Part shown: positions 49,999 through 58,810 of the stretch, piece after piece
Layout: the number at the start of each line of letters is the position of its first letter
Position numbering within the stretch: position 1 is the stretch's first letter
NCBI GenBank assembly: GCA_017395685.1
Contig: JAFQOD010000013.1
Location: 1 to 64,000, forward strand
Length of the DNA: 64,000 nt
Source of the DNA: Clostridia bacterium
GTDB taxonomy: Bacteria; Bacillota; Clostridia; Christensenellales; Aristaeellaceae
Direction: 5' to 3'
The notes under the pieces: generated by a model
Told to the model about the DNA's origin: nothing
The model's input: only the letters and a program-made list of their open reading frames with translations
Database searches by the model: none
Program-made: the position numbers and the translations under genes

Positions 49999-50649
49999 TT
50001 AGTCCTCGGATTCTTCCAGGAATTTGAATAGCTTGCGCTTTACCCGCTGCAGGGCGTTATCGATGGATTTCACATGGCGGCCCAGCAGTTCAGCGATCTC
50101 CTGATAGCTTTTGCCGTCAATGAAGGCATCCAGCACCTGCCGCTCCAGATCGGAAAGGATTTCCGTAATTTGTTTCTGGATCCGGGAAAGATCCTCCTGG
50201 CTGATATAGAGATCCTCCGGGTTGGTGACCCGGCCCTCGATCACATCCAGCAGCGTCCGGTCAGATTCCTCATCGTAGAGGGGCTTATTCAGGGATACAT
50301 AGCTGTTGAGGGGCACATGCTTTTGCCGGGTAGCGGCCTTGATGGCGGTAATGATCTGACGCTTGACGCACAATTCCGCAAACGAACGGAAGGAGGCCAG
50401 CCGATCGGGCTGAAAATCCCGGATGGATTTATACAGGCCGATCATGCCCTCCTGCACAATATCCTCATGATCTGCGCCGATGAGGAAATAGCTGCGGGCC
50501 TTGGACCGCACAAAATTCTTATATTTGTTCAGCAAATAGGCCAGTGCCTGGCCATCTCCTTGCTGGGCCAATACCACTACTTCTTCATCCGGCATGGATT
50601 GGAAGCGTTCATTTTCCAGCTGTTCATCGGTCATGGGGGAGTTGGGCAT
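49999..50649 (-). CDS. sigH: RNA polymerase sigma factor SigH
   Basis: The start at 50649 (MPNSPMTDEQ) has GGAGG five bases upstream; the frame extends to a TTG at 50661. The 216-residue protein shows sigma-70 region 2 (YKNFVRSKARSYFLIGADHEDIVQEGMIGLYKSIRDF), the conserved FRSFAELCVKRQIITAIK and region 4 (SDLERQVLDAFIDGKSYQEI, GRHVKSIDNALQRVKRKL), all typical of SigH. SigH (Spo0H) directs transition-phase and early sporulation genes such as spo0A. It is the last gene after rlmB, consistent with the conserved thyX-rlmB-sigH order of clostridial genomes. Confidence 0.95.
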   Translation of the reverse strand: MPNSPMTDEQLENERFQSMPDEEVVVLAQQGDGQALAYLLNKYKNFVRSKARSYFLIGADHEDIVQEGMIGLYKSIRDFQPDRLASFRSFAELCVKRQIITAIKAATRQKHVPLNSYVSLNKPLYDEESDRTLLDVIEGRVTNPEDLYISQEDLSRIQKQITEILSDLERQVLDAFIDGKSYQEIAELLGRHVKSIDNALQRVKRKLFKFLEESED

Positions 50650-50675
50650 GCAAACCTCCAAGGAAGAGAGAATTA

Positions 50676-51698
50676 TCAGTTGCGGCAGGCCAGGGCGGCA
50701 TAGAGCAGCACGCCGGCGGCCACGGAAGCATTCAGGGAACCCACGCCGCCCTTCATGGGCAGGGAAACGCGGTGATCGCAGGTATCCAGCACCAGGCGGC
50801 TGACGCCCTCGCCTTCAGCGCCGATGATCAGGCCCATGGGGCCGGAGAAATCCACTTTCCTGTAATCATCGCCCACCATATCGGCGGCGTAGAGCCAGAT
50901 GCCTTCGTTTTTCAGCATTTCCAGGGTGCGGGTCAGATTGGTTACCCGGGCAACCTTTACCGTTTCGATGGCGCCGGCAGAGGCCTTCACGGCGGAGGGG
51001 GTCAGGCCTACGGCCCGGCGTTCAGGCACGATCACGCCATGAGCACCCACGCAGGCAGCGGTGCGGATGATAGCGCCCAGATTTTGGGGATCGGTCACCC
51101 CATCCAGAATGACCAGGAAAGGATCCTCGCCCTTTTCCTTGGCCTCTTCCAGCATATCTTCCACATCGTAATACCGGTAGGCGGAGGCAAACGCCAGCAT
51201 GCCCTGATGGTTGCGGGTGATTTCATCCAGGCGGCTGCGTTCTACCACCTGAACGGGGATATGGCGTTCCCGTGCCATGGCCACGATTTCCTTGGCGGTG
51301 CCGGAAAGATCGCCCTTGGCTACCAGCAGCTTTTCAATATCCCGGCCGGATTTGATGGCCTCACGGATGGGATTGCGGCCGGAGAGCAGGTTTTCGGGGG
51401 GCATATAGGCATCCTCCTGCTGGAAAGCAGGCCGGGGGGCGGGCCTTTCCGCCTTGGGGGCAGGGGTATGGGGCTTATCAGCCTTTGCGAAGGGCTTATC
51501 CTGGCGGGATTTGCCGCCCTTATCATTGAAATTTTTATTGTAGGGCTTATTGTGATCCTTTTTTTCTTCCCGGCGCAGTTCATCGGCCTTGCCGGTGGCG
51601 CGGCGATAGCGGGTGCCTTCTTCTTCCCACTTGCTGTCGGAGCGCAGATGATCCGCACGGGTCATTTTCTTCTGATTGAATTCTTTATAAAAAGCCAT
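50676..51698 (-). CDS. rlmB: 23S rRNA 2'-O-methyltransferase RlmB (TrmH/SpoU family)
   Basis: The 340-residue protein has an unusual N-terminal extension of about 100 residues, strongly charged and rich in Lys, Arg, Asp and Pro, probably disordered and RNA-binding. The typical RlmB starts at LLSGRNPIREAIKSGR with a substrate-binding domain, followed by the SPOUT knot: DPQNLGAIIRTAACVGAHGV, LIIGAEGEGVSRL and VSLPMKGGVGSLNASVAAGV. It methylates a guanosine in the peptidyl-transferase loop (G2251 in E. coli). It lies 27 bases upstream of sigH. Confidence 0.92.
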   Translation of the reverse strand: MAFYKEFNQKKMTRADHLRSDSKWEEEGTRYRRATGKADELRREEKKDHNKPYNKNFNDKGGKSRQDKPFAKADKPHTPAPKAERPAPRPAFQQEDAYMPPENLLSGRNPIREAIKSGRDIEKLLVAKGDLSGTAKEIVAMARERHIPVQVVERSRLDEITRNHQGMLAFASAYRYYDVEDMLEEAKEKGEDPFLVILDGVTDPQNLGAIIRTAACVGAHGVIVPERRAVGLTPSAVKASAGAIETVKVARVTNLTRTLEMLKNEGIWLYAADMVGDDYRKVDFSGPMGLIIGAEGEGVSRLVLDTCDHRVSLPMKGGVGSLNASVAAGVLLYAALACRN

Positions 51699-51716
51699 GC
51701 TTGCTTTCCTCTTTCC

Positions 51717-52439
51717 TTATTTCATATTGCGGAAAAATTCCCGCATTTCTTTGCTCATTCCGCAGCTTTTTGCGCCTTCCGGGCAGGGGCCGTTTACACA
51801 GCCGGGGCCGGCGGATTCAAAGATCACAGGGGCCGCTTTTTTGCACAGCCGCAGCATTTCCCTGGCCATGGCCCGGATTTCCCACTGAGCGCGGCTGCAG
51901 CAGCGCAGGGAGAAAAAGTGCAGCAGCTCCCTGGCGTTCATGGTCATGGTAATATGGGTTTCACAGGCGTTGGGGAGCACGAAACGGGCGTCCTCATTGC
52001 TGCCTTCGCCCTTGCCCAGACGCTCCTGCCACTCCTGATACCAGATATGCATCTGTGCCATCTGGGCTTCGAAACGGGCTACAGCCTCTTCCCCCAGATC
52101 CCGGATGCGGTCGGGGATGATATACTGAAAGCCTTCCGCCAGGGATACATAGCGCTGGCTCTGGACGGAAAAGCTGGCGATGCGGTGACGGGTTACCTGG
52201 GCCAGCAGCGCCCGGGATACCCCTTCAATGGAGAAGGTAAAGGAGGCATGCTCCAATACCGATAAATGACCGGAGGATACGATGCGGCGCAGGAATTCCC
52301 CTTGATCCTTCTGGGCTACCAGCTGCTGCAATCCTTCCATATCCTGGGCGGAATAGCAGGTGCGGGCGGCCAGGGCGCAGGTCTTTTCCGGCTCCGGCGT
52401 ATGGGCAATCAATTGTACTTTCAGATGTGCGGCGGGCAT
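51717..52439 (-). CDS. thyX: FAD-dependent thymidylate synthase ThyX
   Basis: The 240-residue protein carries the ThyX motif RHRIASFSVQSQRY (RHRxxSxxxxSxR), with EHASFTFSIEG before it and ETHITMTMNARELLHFFSLR for dUMP and FAD binding. It makes dTMP from dUMP using methylene-tetrahydrofolate and reduced FAD; the folate for this is made by enzymes such as FolD encoded earlier in the window. The C-terminus is Cys-rich (CVNGPCPEGAKSC). GGGGAGG lies seven bases before the ATG, which overlaps the end of mrnC. Confidence 0.95.
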   Translation of the reverse strand: MPAAHLKVQLIAHTPEPEKTCALAARTCYSAQDMEGLQQLVAQKDQGEFLRRIVSSGHLSVLEHASFTFSIEGVSRALLAQVTRHRIASFSVQSQRYVSLAEGFQYIIPDRIRDLGEEAVARFEAQMAQMHIWYQEWQERLGKGEGSNEDARFVLPNACETHITMTMNARELLHFFSLRCCSRAQWEIRAMAREMLRLCKKAAPVIFESAGPGCVNGPCPEGAKSCGMSKEMREFFRNMK

Positions 52440-52852
52440 GGGATATCCTCCCCGTAAAGATAATGGGAAATGGCCGTCAGCCGGGAAAAATTCCCGGTCA
52501 GATACAGATAGCCCAGCAGCGCCTCCAGGCCGGTGGCATTGGCATATTCCTGGGTGGAGGCGGATCTGGGGGCGCTGTGATGGGCGTGGGCATTGCGGCC
52601 CCGTTTTACGATGGATTGCTCCTCTTCGGAAAGCATTTCCATGCAGCCCTGCAGCGCTTTTGCCTGGGATACCGCATTCACCGCCCGGGTGGCGCTGATA
52701 TGCATATCCTTTACTTTCAGATTATCCCCGATCAATTTGACCCGCACCATCAGAGCGTGCACCGCATCCCCCACGTAGGCCAACTGCAGGGGAGAGAGCA
52801 TCCGGGCCTCTTCCGGGGAAAGGGCGGGGGAAAGGACGCTTGGATCCATCAT
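52421..52852 (-). CDS. mrnC: Mini-ribonuclease 3
   Basis: The 143-residue protein has only the RNase III catalytic domain: LQLAYVGDAVHALMVRVKL with the Asp, and the second site GLEALLGYLYLTG with the Glu. It lacks a dsRNA-binding domain, as expected of MrnC, which trims 23S rRNA precursors. RGRNAHAH is also characteristic. It usually lies next to cysS and upstream of thyX and rlmB; here cysS is absent and an AraC-type gene lies just upstream, overlapping by four bases (ATGA). Confidence 0.93.
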   Translation of the reverse strand: MMDPSVLSPALSPEEARMLSPLQLAYVGDAVHALMVRVKLIGDNLKVKDMHISATRAVNAVSQAKALQGCMEMLSEEEQSIVKRGRNAHAHHSAPRSASTQEYANATGLEALLGYLYLTGNFSRLTAISHYLYGEDIPCPPHI

Positions 52853-53724
52853 TTGAGGGCGGTTTTGCTGTAGGCAGAGGGGCTCATACCCACGATGTTT
52901 TTGAAGGTCTTGGAGAAGTGGTAGGGATCATTCATGCCCACTTCGATGCCGGCCTGGCGCACGGTGCAGCCTTCTTTGAGCAGCGTCTTGGCCCGTTCCA
53001 TCTTGCAGAAGAGCTGATAGCTCTGGGGGGGCATGCCCACTTCGGATACGAACCGCTTGCGGAAGGTTTCCACAGGCATACGGGAAAGGGCGGCCATATC
53101 GGAAAGGGAGAAGCTGTCCCGATACTGGTTTTTCCGCATGGCATCCACTACTTTGGCGATTTCGTGGGAAAGAACGGCGTCCATGGCCACGGGCTGACCG
53201 GAATGGGAGGCCAGCATGGCCCACAAAAGCTGCTGCAGCTGGGCGCTGGAGGCATCTTCAGCGGCGGCAACGCGAACGGTGGCCTGCACGATATGCTTGG
53301 CCAGATTGAGCTGGCTGGGCAGTGCGCCCTGCTTCATGATACGGTGGGGCAGTGCGCCCATCCGCTGCAGGAAAGCACCGGACAGGGTGCCGCCTACCAT
53401 CATCCAGAGCACCCGGGCTTCCTGATGCACATCCAATACCACATCCTGGCTCAGAGGAGGCAGCATGCAGCAATCCCCGGCCCGCAGGGTGAGGGATACA
53501 TCTTCATTTTCCAGCACCAGCGTGCCGCCTTCCACGGCCAGCCACAGCCAATGCTCCATGGCCTTCAGATTCTGATTGCCGTTCTGCAGCATGGCGGAAC
53601 CGGCAGCAGCAATATAAACCCCGCTGGCGCCGGCCAGGGCGTCAGGGGTATGGGAACCCTCTACTACGAGGGCGGGCATTTCCATTTGATCGGGCTTATT
53701 CTGGAATAAAAGGGAATCAGACAT
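52849..53724 (-). CDS. AraC-family transcriptional regulator
   Basis: GGAGG eight bases before 53724 sets the start (MSDSLLFQNKPDQ), giving 291 residues; an ATG at 53739 lacks a site. Residues about 20-170 are a cupin-like sensory domain (WLWLAVEGGTLVLENEDVSL, then RAGDCCMLPP). Residues about 190-290 hold the two AraC helix-turn-helices (FSLSDMAALSRMPVETFRKR, then VRQAGIEVGMNDPYHFSKTF). AraC proteins of this type usually sense sugars or small metabolites. It heads the operon that ends in sigH and is itself driven by a good promoter. Its ligand and targets are unknown. Confidence 0.92.
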   Translation of the reverse strand: MSDSLLFQNKPDQMEMPALVVEGSHTPDALAGASGVYIAAAGSAMLQNGNQNLKAMEHWLWLAVEGGTLVLENEDVSLTLRAGDCCMLPPLSQDVVLDVHQEARVLWMMVGGTLSGAFLQRMGALPHRIMKQGALPSQLNLAKHIVQATVRVAAAEDASSAQLQQLLWAMLASHSGQPVAMDAVLSHEIAKVVDAMRKNQYRDSFSLSDMAALSRMPVETFRKRFVSEVGMPPQSYQLFCKMERAKTLLKEGCTVRQAGIEVGMNDPYHFSKTFKNIVGMSPSAYSKTALK

Positions 53725-53757
53725 GTTCATTTCCTCCATTTTCCTCAGTACCCATCT

Positions 53758-53786
53758 ATTTTACTTCCCAAATCTTACATTGTCAA
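53758..53786 (-). promoter_or_regulatory. Promoter of the araC-mrnC-thyX-rlmB-sigH unit
   Basis: On the minus strand: TTGACA (53786-53781), 17 bases, TAAAAT (53763-53758). Confidence 0.85.
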
Positions 53787-53879
53787 TACGGGTGGCCGAA
53801 AATCACAAATAATGCATAGAGAATGGAAGGAAAAAATAGGCATTTCGCAAATAGAAATGTAAAAAATACAATCTTTCTC

Positions 53880-53908
53880 TTTATGTGGAAACGATTCTGT
53901 GCTATAGT
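53880..53908 (+). promoter_or_regulatory. Possible promoter of the gene at 53964
   Basis: TTTATG, 17 bases, TATAGT. The -35 is weak. Confidence 0.45.
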
Positions 53909-53963
53909 ACGTCTATAGAAGTGAAATCAAAGGCATCAAGCCAGGAAAGAGAGCGTATAGAAC

Positions 53964-54887
53964 ATGAAGAGATGGATGATCTGGATCATCACGGCAGCGC
54001 TGCTGCTGGGCATGGCAATTCCTGCCCAGGGAGCGGAAAAGCCCCTTACCATTTCCTTTACCGGCCCGGTTACCCTTACCCAGGGACAGAGCGCCAACGT
54101 GCTCAAAACCGCCGTTTCCCAGACGGAAAGCGGCAGCATTACCTATACCCTCACCGATAATCTGAGCAGAAAGATTCTTCATTCCGAAACCCGGACCGGC
54201 GTTCAGGCGGGGGATACCCTTTCCTGGCCGGTTCCCTATGATGATACGGCCCTGAATGGCAGCCGTCCCGTGAAGCAGCTGAAGGCCACCTTCGAAATGG
54301 ATGGGAAAACCTATTCCTATCGCTTCTATTTCCATTACAGCAAGGCAAACGGCCAGGGCCGGATTGATGTGGAAAAGGCTACCTGGTATCCCAATAATAC
54401 CGCCTGCAGCTTCGGCCCCCAGTTTCGGGAGATACAGCCCTCCCTGACGGATAAGTGGTATATGTTTACCCCCATCGATCTTTCCATCCAGGGCCGCCAG
54501 CAATTTGAATATGCCGCCAGCAATCTGTATATCATCGGCAAGGTATATGTGGATGTGAACGGCGATCAGGTTACGGTGACCTATGAGAATTTCTATGCCG
54601 ATCAGGGCGGCAATACGGAAACCAAAGAGGAATTCTTTACCTTCTTCCCCGATCTGGCCAGCGTGACGGAAGTGGAGCCGGAAAAGATGCAAAATCCGGG
54701 CTTTGCATTCGGCCAGCCCATCAGCATCGGGCAGCATCTTGCAGGGGATACCAATGTGCTTTTGTTCATCCGCAACAAGGTGACTTATTCTGATTATGTT
54801 ACCAGTCATGCCAAGCTTACCCGCTTCTGGATCAATCATCCAGACCGGGTGGCAATCCGGGATGAAATGCTGGCCCGGATGGATTGA
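53964..54887 (+). CDS. Secreted protein of unknown function
   Basis: The 307-residue protein has a signal peptide (MKRWMIWIITAALLLGMAIP, then AQG). The mature part begins with an Ig-like beta region (SFTGPVTLTQGQSANVLKTA ... YRFYFHY) and continues with a domain containing DKWYMFTPIDLSIQGRQQF and YVDVNGDQVTVTYENFYADQ. I do not recognise either as a named family. GAAAGAGAG precedes the start. It is divergent from the AraC gene. A surface location is expected from the signal peptide; there is no anchor motif. Confidence 0.75.
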   Translation: MKRWMIWIITAALLLGMAIPAQGAEKPLTISFTGPVTLTQGQSANVLKTAVSQTESGSITYTLTDNLSRKILHSETRTGVQAGDTLSWPVPYDDTALNGSRPVKQLKATFEMDGKTYSYRFYFHYSKANGQGRIDVEKATWYPNNTACSFGPQFREIQPSLTDKWYMFTPIDLSIQGRQQFEYAASNLYIIGKVYVDVNGDQVTVTYENFYADQGGNTETKEEFFTFFPDLASVTEVEPEKMQNPGFAFGQPISIGQHLAGDTNVLLFIRNKVTYSDYVTSHAKLTRFWINHPDRVAIRDEMLARMD

Positions 54888-54893
54888 CAGGGC

Positions 54894-54922
54894 TTGCAGA
54901 GAAAAGAATAAACCGATATAAT
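54894..54922 (+). promoter_or_regulatory. Promoter of the RluA-type gene
   Basis: TTGCAG, 17 bases, TATAAT. The predicted start falls inside the hairpin at 54927-54954. Confidence 0.7.
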
Positions 54923-54926
54923 GAAA

Positions 54927-54954
54927 AGAGGGGGGTACAGCCCCTCTCTTTTTT
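54927..54954 (+). terminator. Hairpin with a T run after the secreted-protein gene
   Basis: AGAGGGG pairs with CCCCTCT, then CTTTTTT. It ends the upstream mRNA; it would also lie at the very 5' end of the next one. Confidence 0.7.
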
Positions 54955-54970
54955 ACAGGAGGTGATGGAT

Positions 54971-55843
54971 ATGCGGCTGCTGGAATTCCTGATAACGGAA
55001 AATGAGGCGGGGCGTACGGTAAAATCCATTGCCCGGCAGGAAATGAATCTGTCCAGCACCCAGTTCAAAAGCCTGAAATTCAAGGGCGCAATTCAGGTGG
55101 ATGGAAGGATTGCCCGGGCGGATGAAAGATTGCAGCCGGGGCAGCGGCTGATGATTTTTTTTCATGATGAAGGCGCCCCTGTCATGCCTTATGATCTGCC
55201 GCTTTCCATCCCTTATCAGGATGAGGATTTTTTGATTGTGGATAAGCCTGCCCCTCTGCCCAGCATTTCATCGGTGCATCAGCAGGGCGCCACCCTGGAA
55301 AATGCGCTGTTTTCCTATCTTGGCTGCCCGGAAAATTTCGTATTCCGCCCCGTCAACCGCCTGGATAAGGGCACCAGCGGCCTGATGGCGGTGGCCCGCA
55401 ACGCCCATGCCCAGCAGCTGCTGCAAAAACAACTGCATACGGATCATTTTATCCGGGAATATCTGGCGGTATGTGAAGGGGAGATGGAAGCGGAGGCAGG
55501 GGTAATTGATCTGCCCATTCTGGATCCTGTAAACGGCATCAAGCGGATCATTTCTCCGGAAGGCCGTCCTGCGCGCACCCATTTTCAGGTGCTGCACAAG
55601 ATCAACGGCAGATCCCTTCTGCGGCTTCGTCTGGAAACTGGACGCACTCATCAGATCCGGGTGCATCTGAGTCATCTGGGCTGCCCGATCACAGGGGATT
55701 TTCTGTATGGCCGGGAGCATCCTGTGCTTCCGGGGCGCTTTGCTCTGCATTCCTGTCTGATCCGTTTTGTGCATCCGGTCACAAAATGTGAAGTGATTGT
55801 AAATTCCGGGCTGCCCCCGGAAATGGAGGCCCTTTTGAATTGA
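54971..55843 (+). CDS. RluA-family RNA pseudouridine synthase
   Basis: The start at 54971 (MRLLEFLITENEAGRTVKSI) has GGAGG eight bases upstream; an open frame to 54884 crosses the terminator. The 290-residue enzyme has an S4-like N-terminal domain (STQFKSLKFKGAIQVDGRIA), then the catalytic motif VNRLDKGTSGLMAVARN with the active Asp, REYLAVCEGEMEAE, and GRTHQIRVHLSHLGCPITGD. The usual His before RLD is Asn here, as in some family members. It converts uridine to pseudouridine in rRNA or tRNA; the target site is not predictable. Confidence 0.92.
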   Translation: MRLLEFLITENEAGRTVKSIARQEMNLSSTQFKSLKFKGAIQVDGRIARADERLQPGQRLMIFFHDEGAPVMPYDLPLSIPYQDEDFLIVDKPAPLPSISSVHQQGATLENALFSYLGCPENFVFRPVNRLDKGTSGLMAVARNAHAQQLLQKQLHTDHFIREYLAVCEGEMEAEAGVIDLPILDPVNGIKRIISPEGRPARTHFQVLHKINGRSLLRLRLETGRTHQIRVHLSHLGCPITGDFLYGREHPVLPGRFALHSCLIRFVHPVTKCEVIVNSGLPPEMEALLN

Positions 55844-55868
55844 CATCTTTTTGAAATGCTTATATAAT
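55840..55868 (+). promoter_or_regulatory. Consensus promoter of the CapA-like operon
   Basis: TTGACA, 17 bases, TATAAT, both perfect. The -35 overlaps the stop of the pseudouridine synthase gene. Confidence 0.92.
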
Positions 55869-55900
55869 GAAGTGTATGCTTTCTTTTGAGGAGGTTGCCT

Positions 55901-57805
55901 GTGAAAAAGCTGCTGGTGATTGCGGCATGGATGCTGCTGCTTGTGATGCTTCCCCTGACTGCGCCTGCGCAGGAAGAACTGCGGGGCTATGAAAAGGGAA
56001 AGGGCTATCTGTATGCGGAATTGGGGGAATATCCCTACGAAAAGGATGGCACGGTGGCGCCGGTTCTGTGGCGCATCCTGGATGTGGAGGATGGCAAGGC
56101 CCTGCTGCTGACGGAAGAAATTATCGATACCCAGCAGGCAATTTTTGAAACGGATGAGAAGGTCATCAAGGATCGCACCTATCGCCGGATCAATCATTAT
56201 GAGGAAAGCGATATCTGCCCCTGGCTGGATACAGAAATGGTATCCCGCCTCTTTGACCAGCATCCGATCGTCAATGCCCTGATCAAGGAAAACGGCAGCC
56301 GGGTATTCATCCTGACCAGCGAACAATTCCTGACCACCAAATATGGCTTTTCTGCTGACCCATGGAACGAGCAAAAATCCCGCCAGGCAGTGGGGACACC
56401 CTACTGCATCAAGCAGCGCAATCTGTATGTGGATCGCAGCAATAATAAAAGCCCTTACTGGGCGGCCACCATCAAAAATCCCAAGGATTATAAACTGCAG
56501 CTGGTGGGATATAACGGCCATCTCAGCTGGGGTGCCTATACCCGGGTGAATGTGGGCCTCAGGCTCTCTGTGCGGCTGGATCTTTCCCAGCTTGCCATTT
56601 CCGGCGGCCAGGGAACAAAGAAGGATCCCTTCCGGTTTGAATATATCGGGGAGGCTGCGCCTTTGGCGGCAACGGCTGTGCCTGTGATGGAAACCCCGGC
56701 TCCGGCCCCTGTGGAAATTCCGGCTGAAGAACCGGTTCAGGAAGTGACTGCCCAGGCGACGATCGCCCCTGCGCCCCTTCCTACGGAAAAACCCGCCCCT
56801 GCGGCCAAGGCGGATGGGGAAATCCTGCTCTCCTTTGTGGGGGATTGCTCTGTCGGCGATTCTTTTCAGTATACCGATACTGCGGCCTCTTATCACTCTG
56901 TAGTCGATGAAAAGGGCTATGACTGGCCCTTCTCCCTGGTGAAGGATTATCTGGAAGCAGATGATCTGACCATCGCCAATCTGGAAGTGGTATTTACCAA
57001 TCGCAGGGCCCATACGGATAAAATGTATAATCTTGTGGCCGATCCTGATCATGTGCAGATTCTCCATGAAGGCAGCATTGAAGTGGTGAATACCGTCAAT
57101 AATCACTGCATGGATTTCATGCAGGCAGGCTATCAGGATACGATGGAAACCCTGGATGAAGCGGGGATCGGGCGGTTTGGTTCCGTCTATCCCGGCCAGA
57201 AATACGGCCATGATGATCTGGGCGTGCAGCAGGTGGGGGATATCAAAATCGGCTTTATCGGCTTTTCCTATCCTCAGGACAGCGATCAGAAAAAGATCGC
57301 CAGCCGGATCAAAAAGCTGCGGGATGAAGAACAGTGTGATCTGGTGGTGGTCAGCCTCCACTGGGGCCGTGAAACGCATATGACCCCGGAAACCTGGCAG
57401 GTCGCCTATGCGAAAAAGGTGATCGACGCCGGGGCGGATATGATCTGGGGCCATCATCCCCATGTGATCCAGCCCATCCATTTCTATAAGGGCAAGCCCA
57501 TCCTGTACAGCACCGGCAATTTCACCTTCGGCACCATGAGCAAGGTGGATCCCTCCACCGGCATTTTCCAATTCACCTATGAAAAGGTGGATGGAAAAGT
57601 GCAGCTGAATAAACTGCAGGTCATTCCCTGCGAAACCCAGGGAAGCGGCGATTACCGGCCCTTTGAACTGACCGATGAAGGGGAAAGACAGGCTGTATTC
57701 AAGGAACTGGTGCTGAAAAAGACCTATTCCAAATGCGTCAATCCTCCGGATTCCTTTCTGGAGACGGGAATCATTCTTTTTGAAAACGGAGAAATGCTGC
57801 CCTGA
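55901..57805 (+). CDS. Secreted DUF6273-like/CapA-like fusion protein
   Basis: The start is GTG at 55901 with GAGGAGG six bases upstream; a TTG at 55886 overlaps that site. The 634-residue product has a signal peptide ending APA. Residues about 25-240 resemble DUF6273 (GEYPYEKDGTVAPVLWRILD ... ALLLTEEIIDTQ ... VNVGLRLSVRLDLS). A Pro/Ala/Glu linker follows, then a CapA/PGA_cap metallophosphoesterase-like domain at about 300-560: FVGDCSVGD, ANLEVVFTNR, VNNHCMDFMQ, SLHWGRE and GHHPHVIQPI. CapA proteins take part in poly-gamma-glutamate capsule or related envelope phosphate chemistry. It heads a three-gene envelope operon. Confidence 0.85.
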   Translation: MKKLLVIAAWMLLLVMLPLTAPAQEELRGYEKGKGYLYAELGEYPYEKDGTVAPVLWRILDVEDGKALLLTEEIIDTQQAIFETDEKVIKDRTYRRINHYEESDICPWLDTEMVSRLFDQHPIVNALIKENGSRVFILTSEQFLTTKYGFSADPWNEQKSRQAVGTPYCIKQRNLYVDRSNNKSPYWAATIKNPKDYKLQLVGYNGHLSWGAYTRVNVGLRLSVRLDLSQLAISGGQGTKKDPFRFEYIGEAAPLAATAVPVMETPAPAPVEIPAEEPVQEVTAQATIAPAPLPTEKPAPAAKADGEILLSFVGDCSVGDSFQYTDTAASYHSVVDEKGYDWPFSLVKDYLEADDLTIANLEVVFTNRRAHTDKMYNLVADPDHVQILHEGSIEVVNTVNNHCMDFMQAGYQDTMETLDEAGIGRFGSVYPGQKYGHDDLGVQQVGDIKIGFIGFSYPQDSDQKKIASRIKKLRDEEQCDLVVVSLHWGRETHMTPETWQVAYAKKVIDAGADMIWGHHPHVIQPIHFYKGKPILYSTGNFTFGTMSKVDPSTGIFQFTYEKVDGKVQLNKLQVIPCETQGSGDYRPFELTDEGERQAVFKELVLKKTYSKCVNPPDSFLETGIILFENGEMLP

Positions 57806-57826
57806 GGCAGAAAAGGAGCATAAGAA

Positions 57827-58795
57827 ATGAAAACTACCCTGCGTTTGATTGCCATCTGCCTGATGCTGGCCAGCCTGTTGCTGCTGGTGCCCTCTGGGGT
57901 GAATGTGGCCGAGGCGGAAATTATTGAATATAAGCTGACTGAAAAAAAGGGCCTGAAGCTGCAGGCGGATGGCTATCTATATGAAGAGGGCGAAAAGGAT
58001 CCCTACGCCTATGAGGATCCCTCTATTTCCGTTAAGATTGAAAAAGGCCGCATTTATGACACCAATTATGTGGTGGCCCGGGTGAAGATCGCCAATGCCA
58101 CCCAGATCCGGTCCATGTTGTCCTCCGGCTATTCCAATCCCTCCACCCTGATGGGCACTTCTATGGGAAAAACCGCCAATGCGGCCCTGGCCATCAATGG
58201 GGATTATTATGCCGCCCGGAAAGGAAAAATCTATACCGCCCGGCAAGGCAAGGAATACAGCAATAAATGCAATGGCGAGTATGATGTATTGGTGATCGAC
58301 AGCGAGGGTGATCTGCACATCATCGAAAAGCCTGTTTTCCAGAAGAAAAACAATAAAGTGATCCGGGATGATATGGGGGATTTCAAGGCGAAGCTGGAAG
58401 CAGAGGGCCGTACGATTGTAAATGGGTATACCTTTGGCCCCGGGCTGGTGATTGACGGCGTTCCTCAGACCGGCTATGTGGATAATGATAATGCGGCCCT
58501 GAAGGCTGCCCAGCGGATGTGCCTGGCCCAGGTGGGCCCCCTGGAATATCTGTGCATCGTATCCGAAGGGCCGGAGGATCCCGGCTCCGTAGGCCTCAAT
58601 CTGGAGCAGTTTACCGAACTGGTTGCCTCCTTTGAGGGCGTTCAGAATGCCTATAATCTGGATGGCGGCTCCTCCGCTACCATGGTGTTCAAGTCGGATG
58701 ATCACAATTTTGATAAAATCAATTCTCCCAATAATCCCAAGCGCCGTCCCCTCTACGATATCATCTATTTCGCCAGCGCCTATAAGCCGGATTAA
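57827..58795 (+). CDS. NAGPA-like phosphodiester glycosidase
   Basis: The 322-residue protein has a signal peptide (MKTTLRLIAICLMLASLLLL ...). The mature part matches the NAGPA fold of N-acetylglucosamine-1-phosphodiester glycosidases: ALAINGDYYAARKG, TFGPGLVIDG, RMCLAQVGPLEYLCIVSEGP and the hallmark NLDGGSSATMVF. In bacteria these proteins are thought to cleave phosphodiester-linked sugars of wall polymers. AAGGAG lies eight bases upstream. It is the second gene after the CapA-like protein, a plausible partner in processing wall or capsule phosphodiesters. Confidence 0.88.
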   Translation: MKTTLRLIAICLMLASLLLLVPSGVNVAEAEIIEYKLTEKKGLKLQADGYLYEEGEKDPYAYEDPSISVKIEKGRIYDTNYVVARVKIANATQIRSMLSSGYSNPSTLMGTSMGKTANAALAINGDYYAARKGKIYTARQGKEYSNKCNGEYDVLVIDSEGDLHIIEKPVFQKKNNKVIRDDMGDFKAKLEAEGRTIVNGYTFGPGLVIDGVPQTGYVDNDNAALKAAQRMCLAQVGPLEYLCIVSEGPEDPGSVGLNLEQFTELVASFEGVQNAYNLDGGSSATMVFKSDDHNFDKINSPNNPKRRPLYDIIYFASAYKPD

Positions 58796-58810
58796 GGGGA
58801 GAGGCAAGCT

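Noticed and set aside
54885-54922. TTGACA at 54885 as the -35 for TATAAT at 54917
   Set aside because: The spacing is 26 bases, far too long; TTGCAG at 54894 has the right 17-base spacing.
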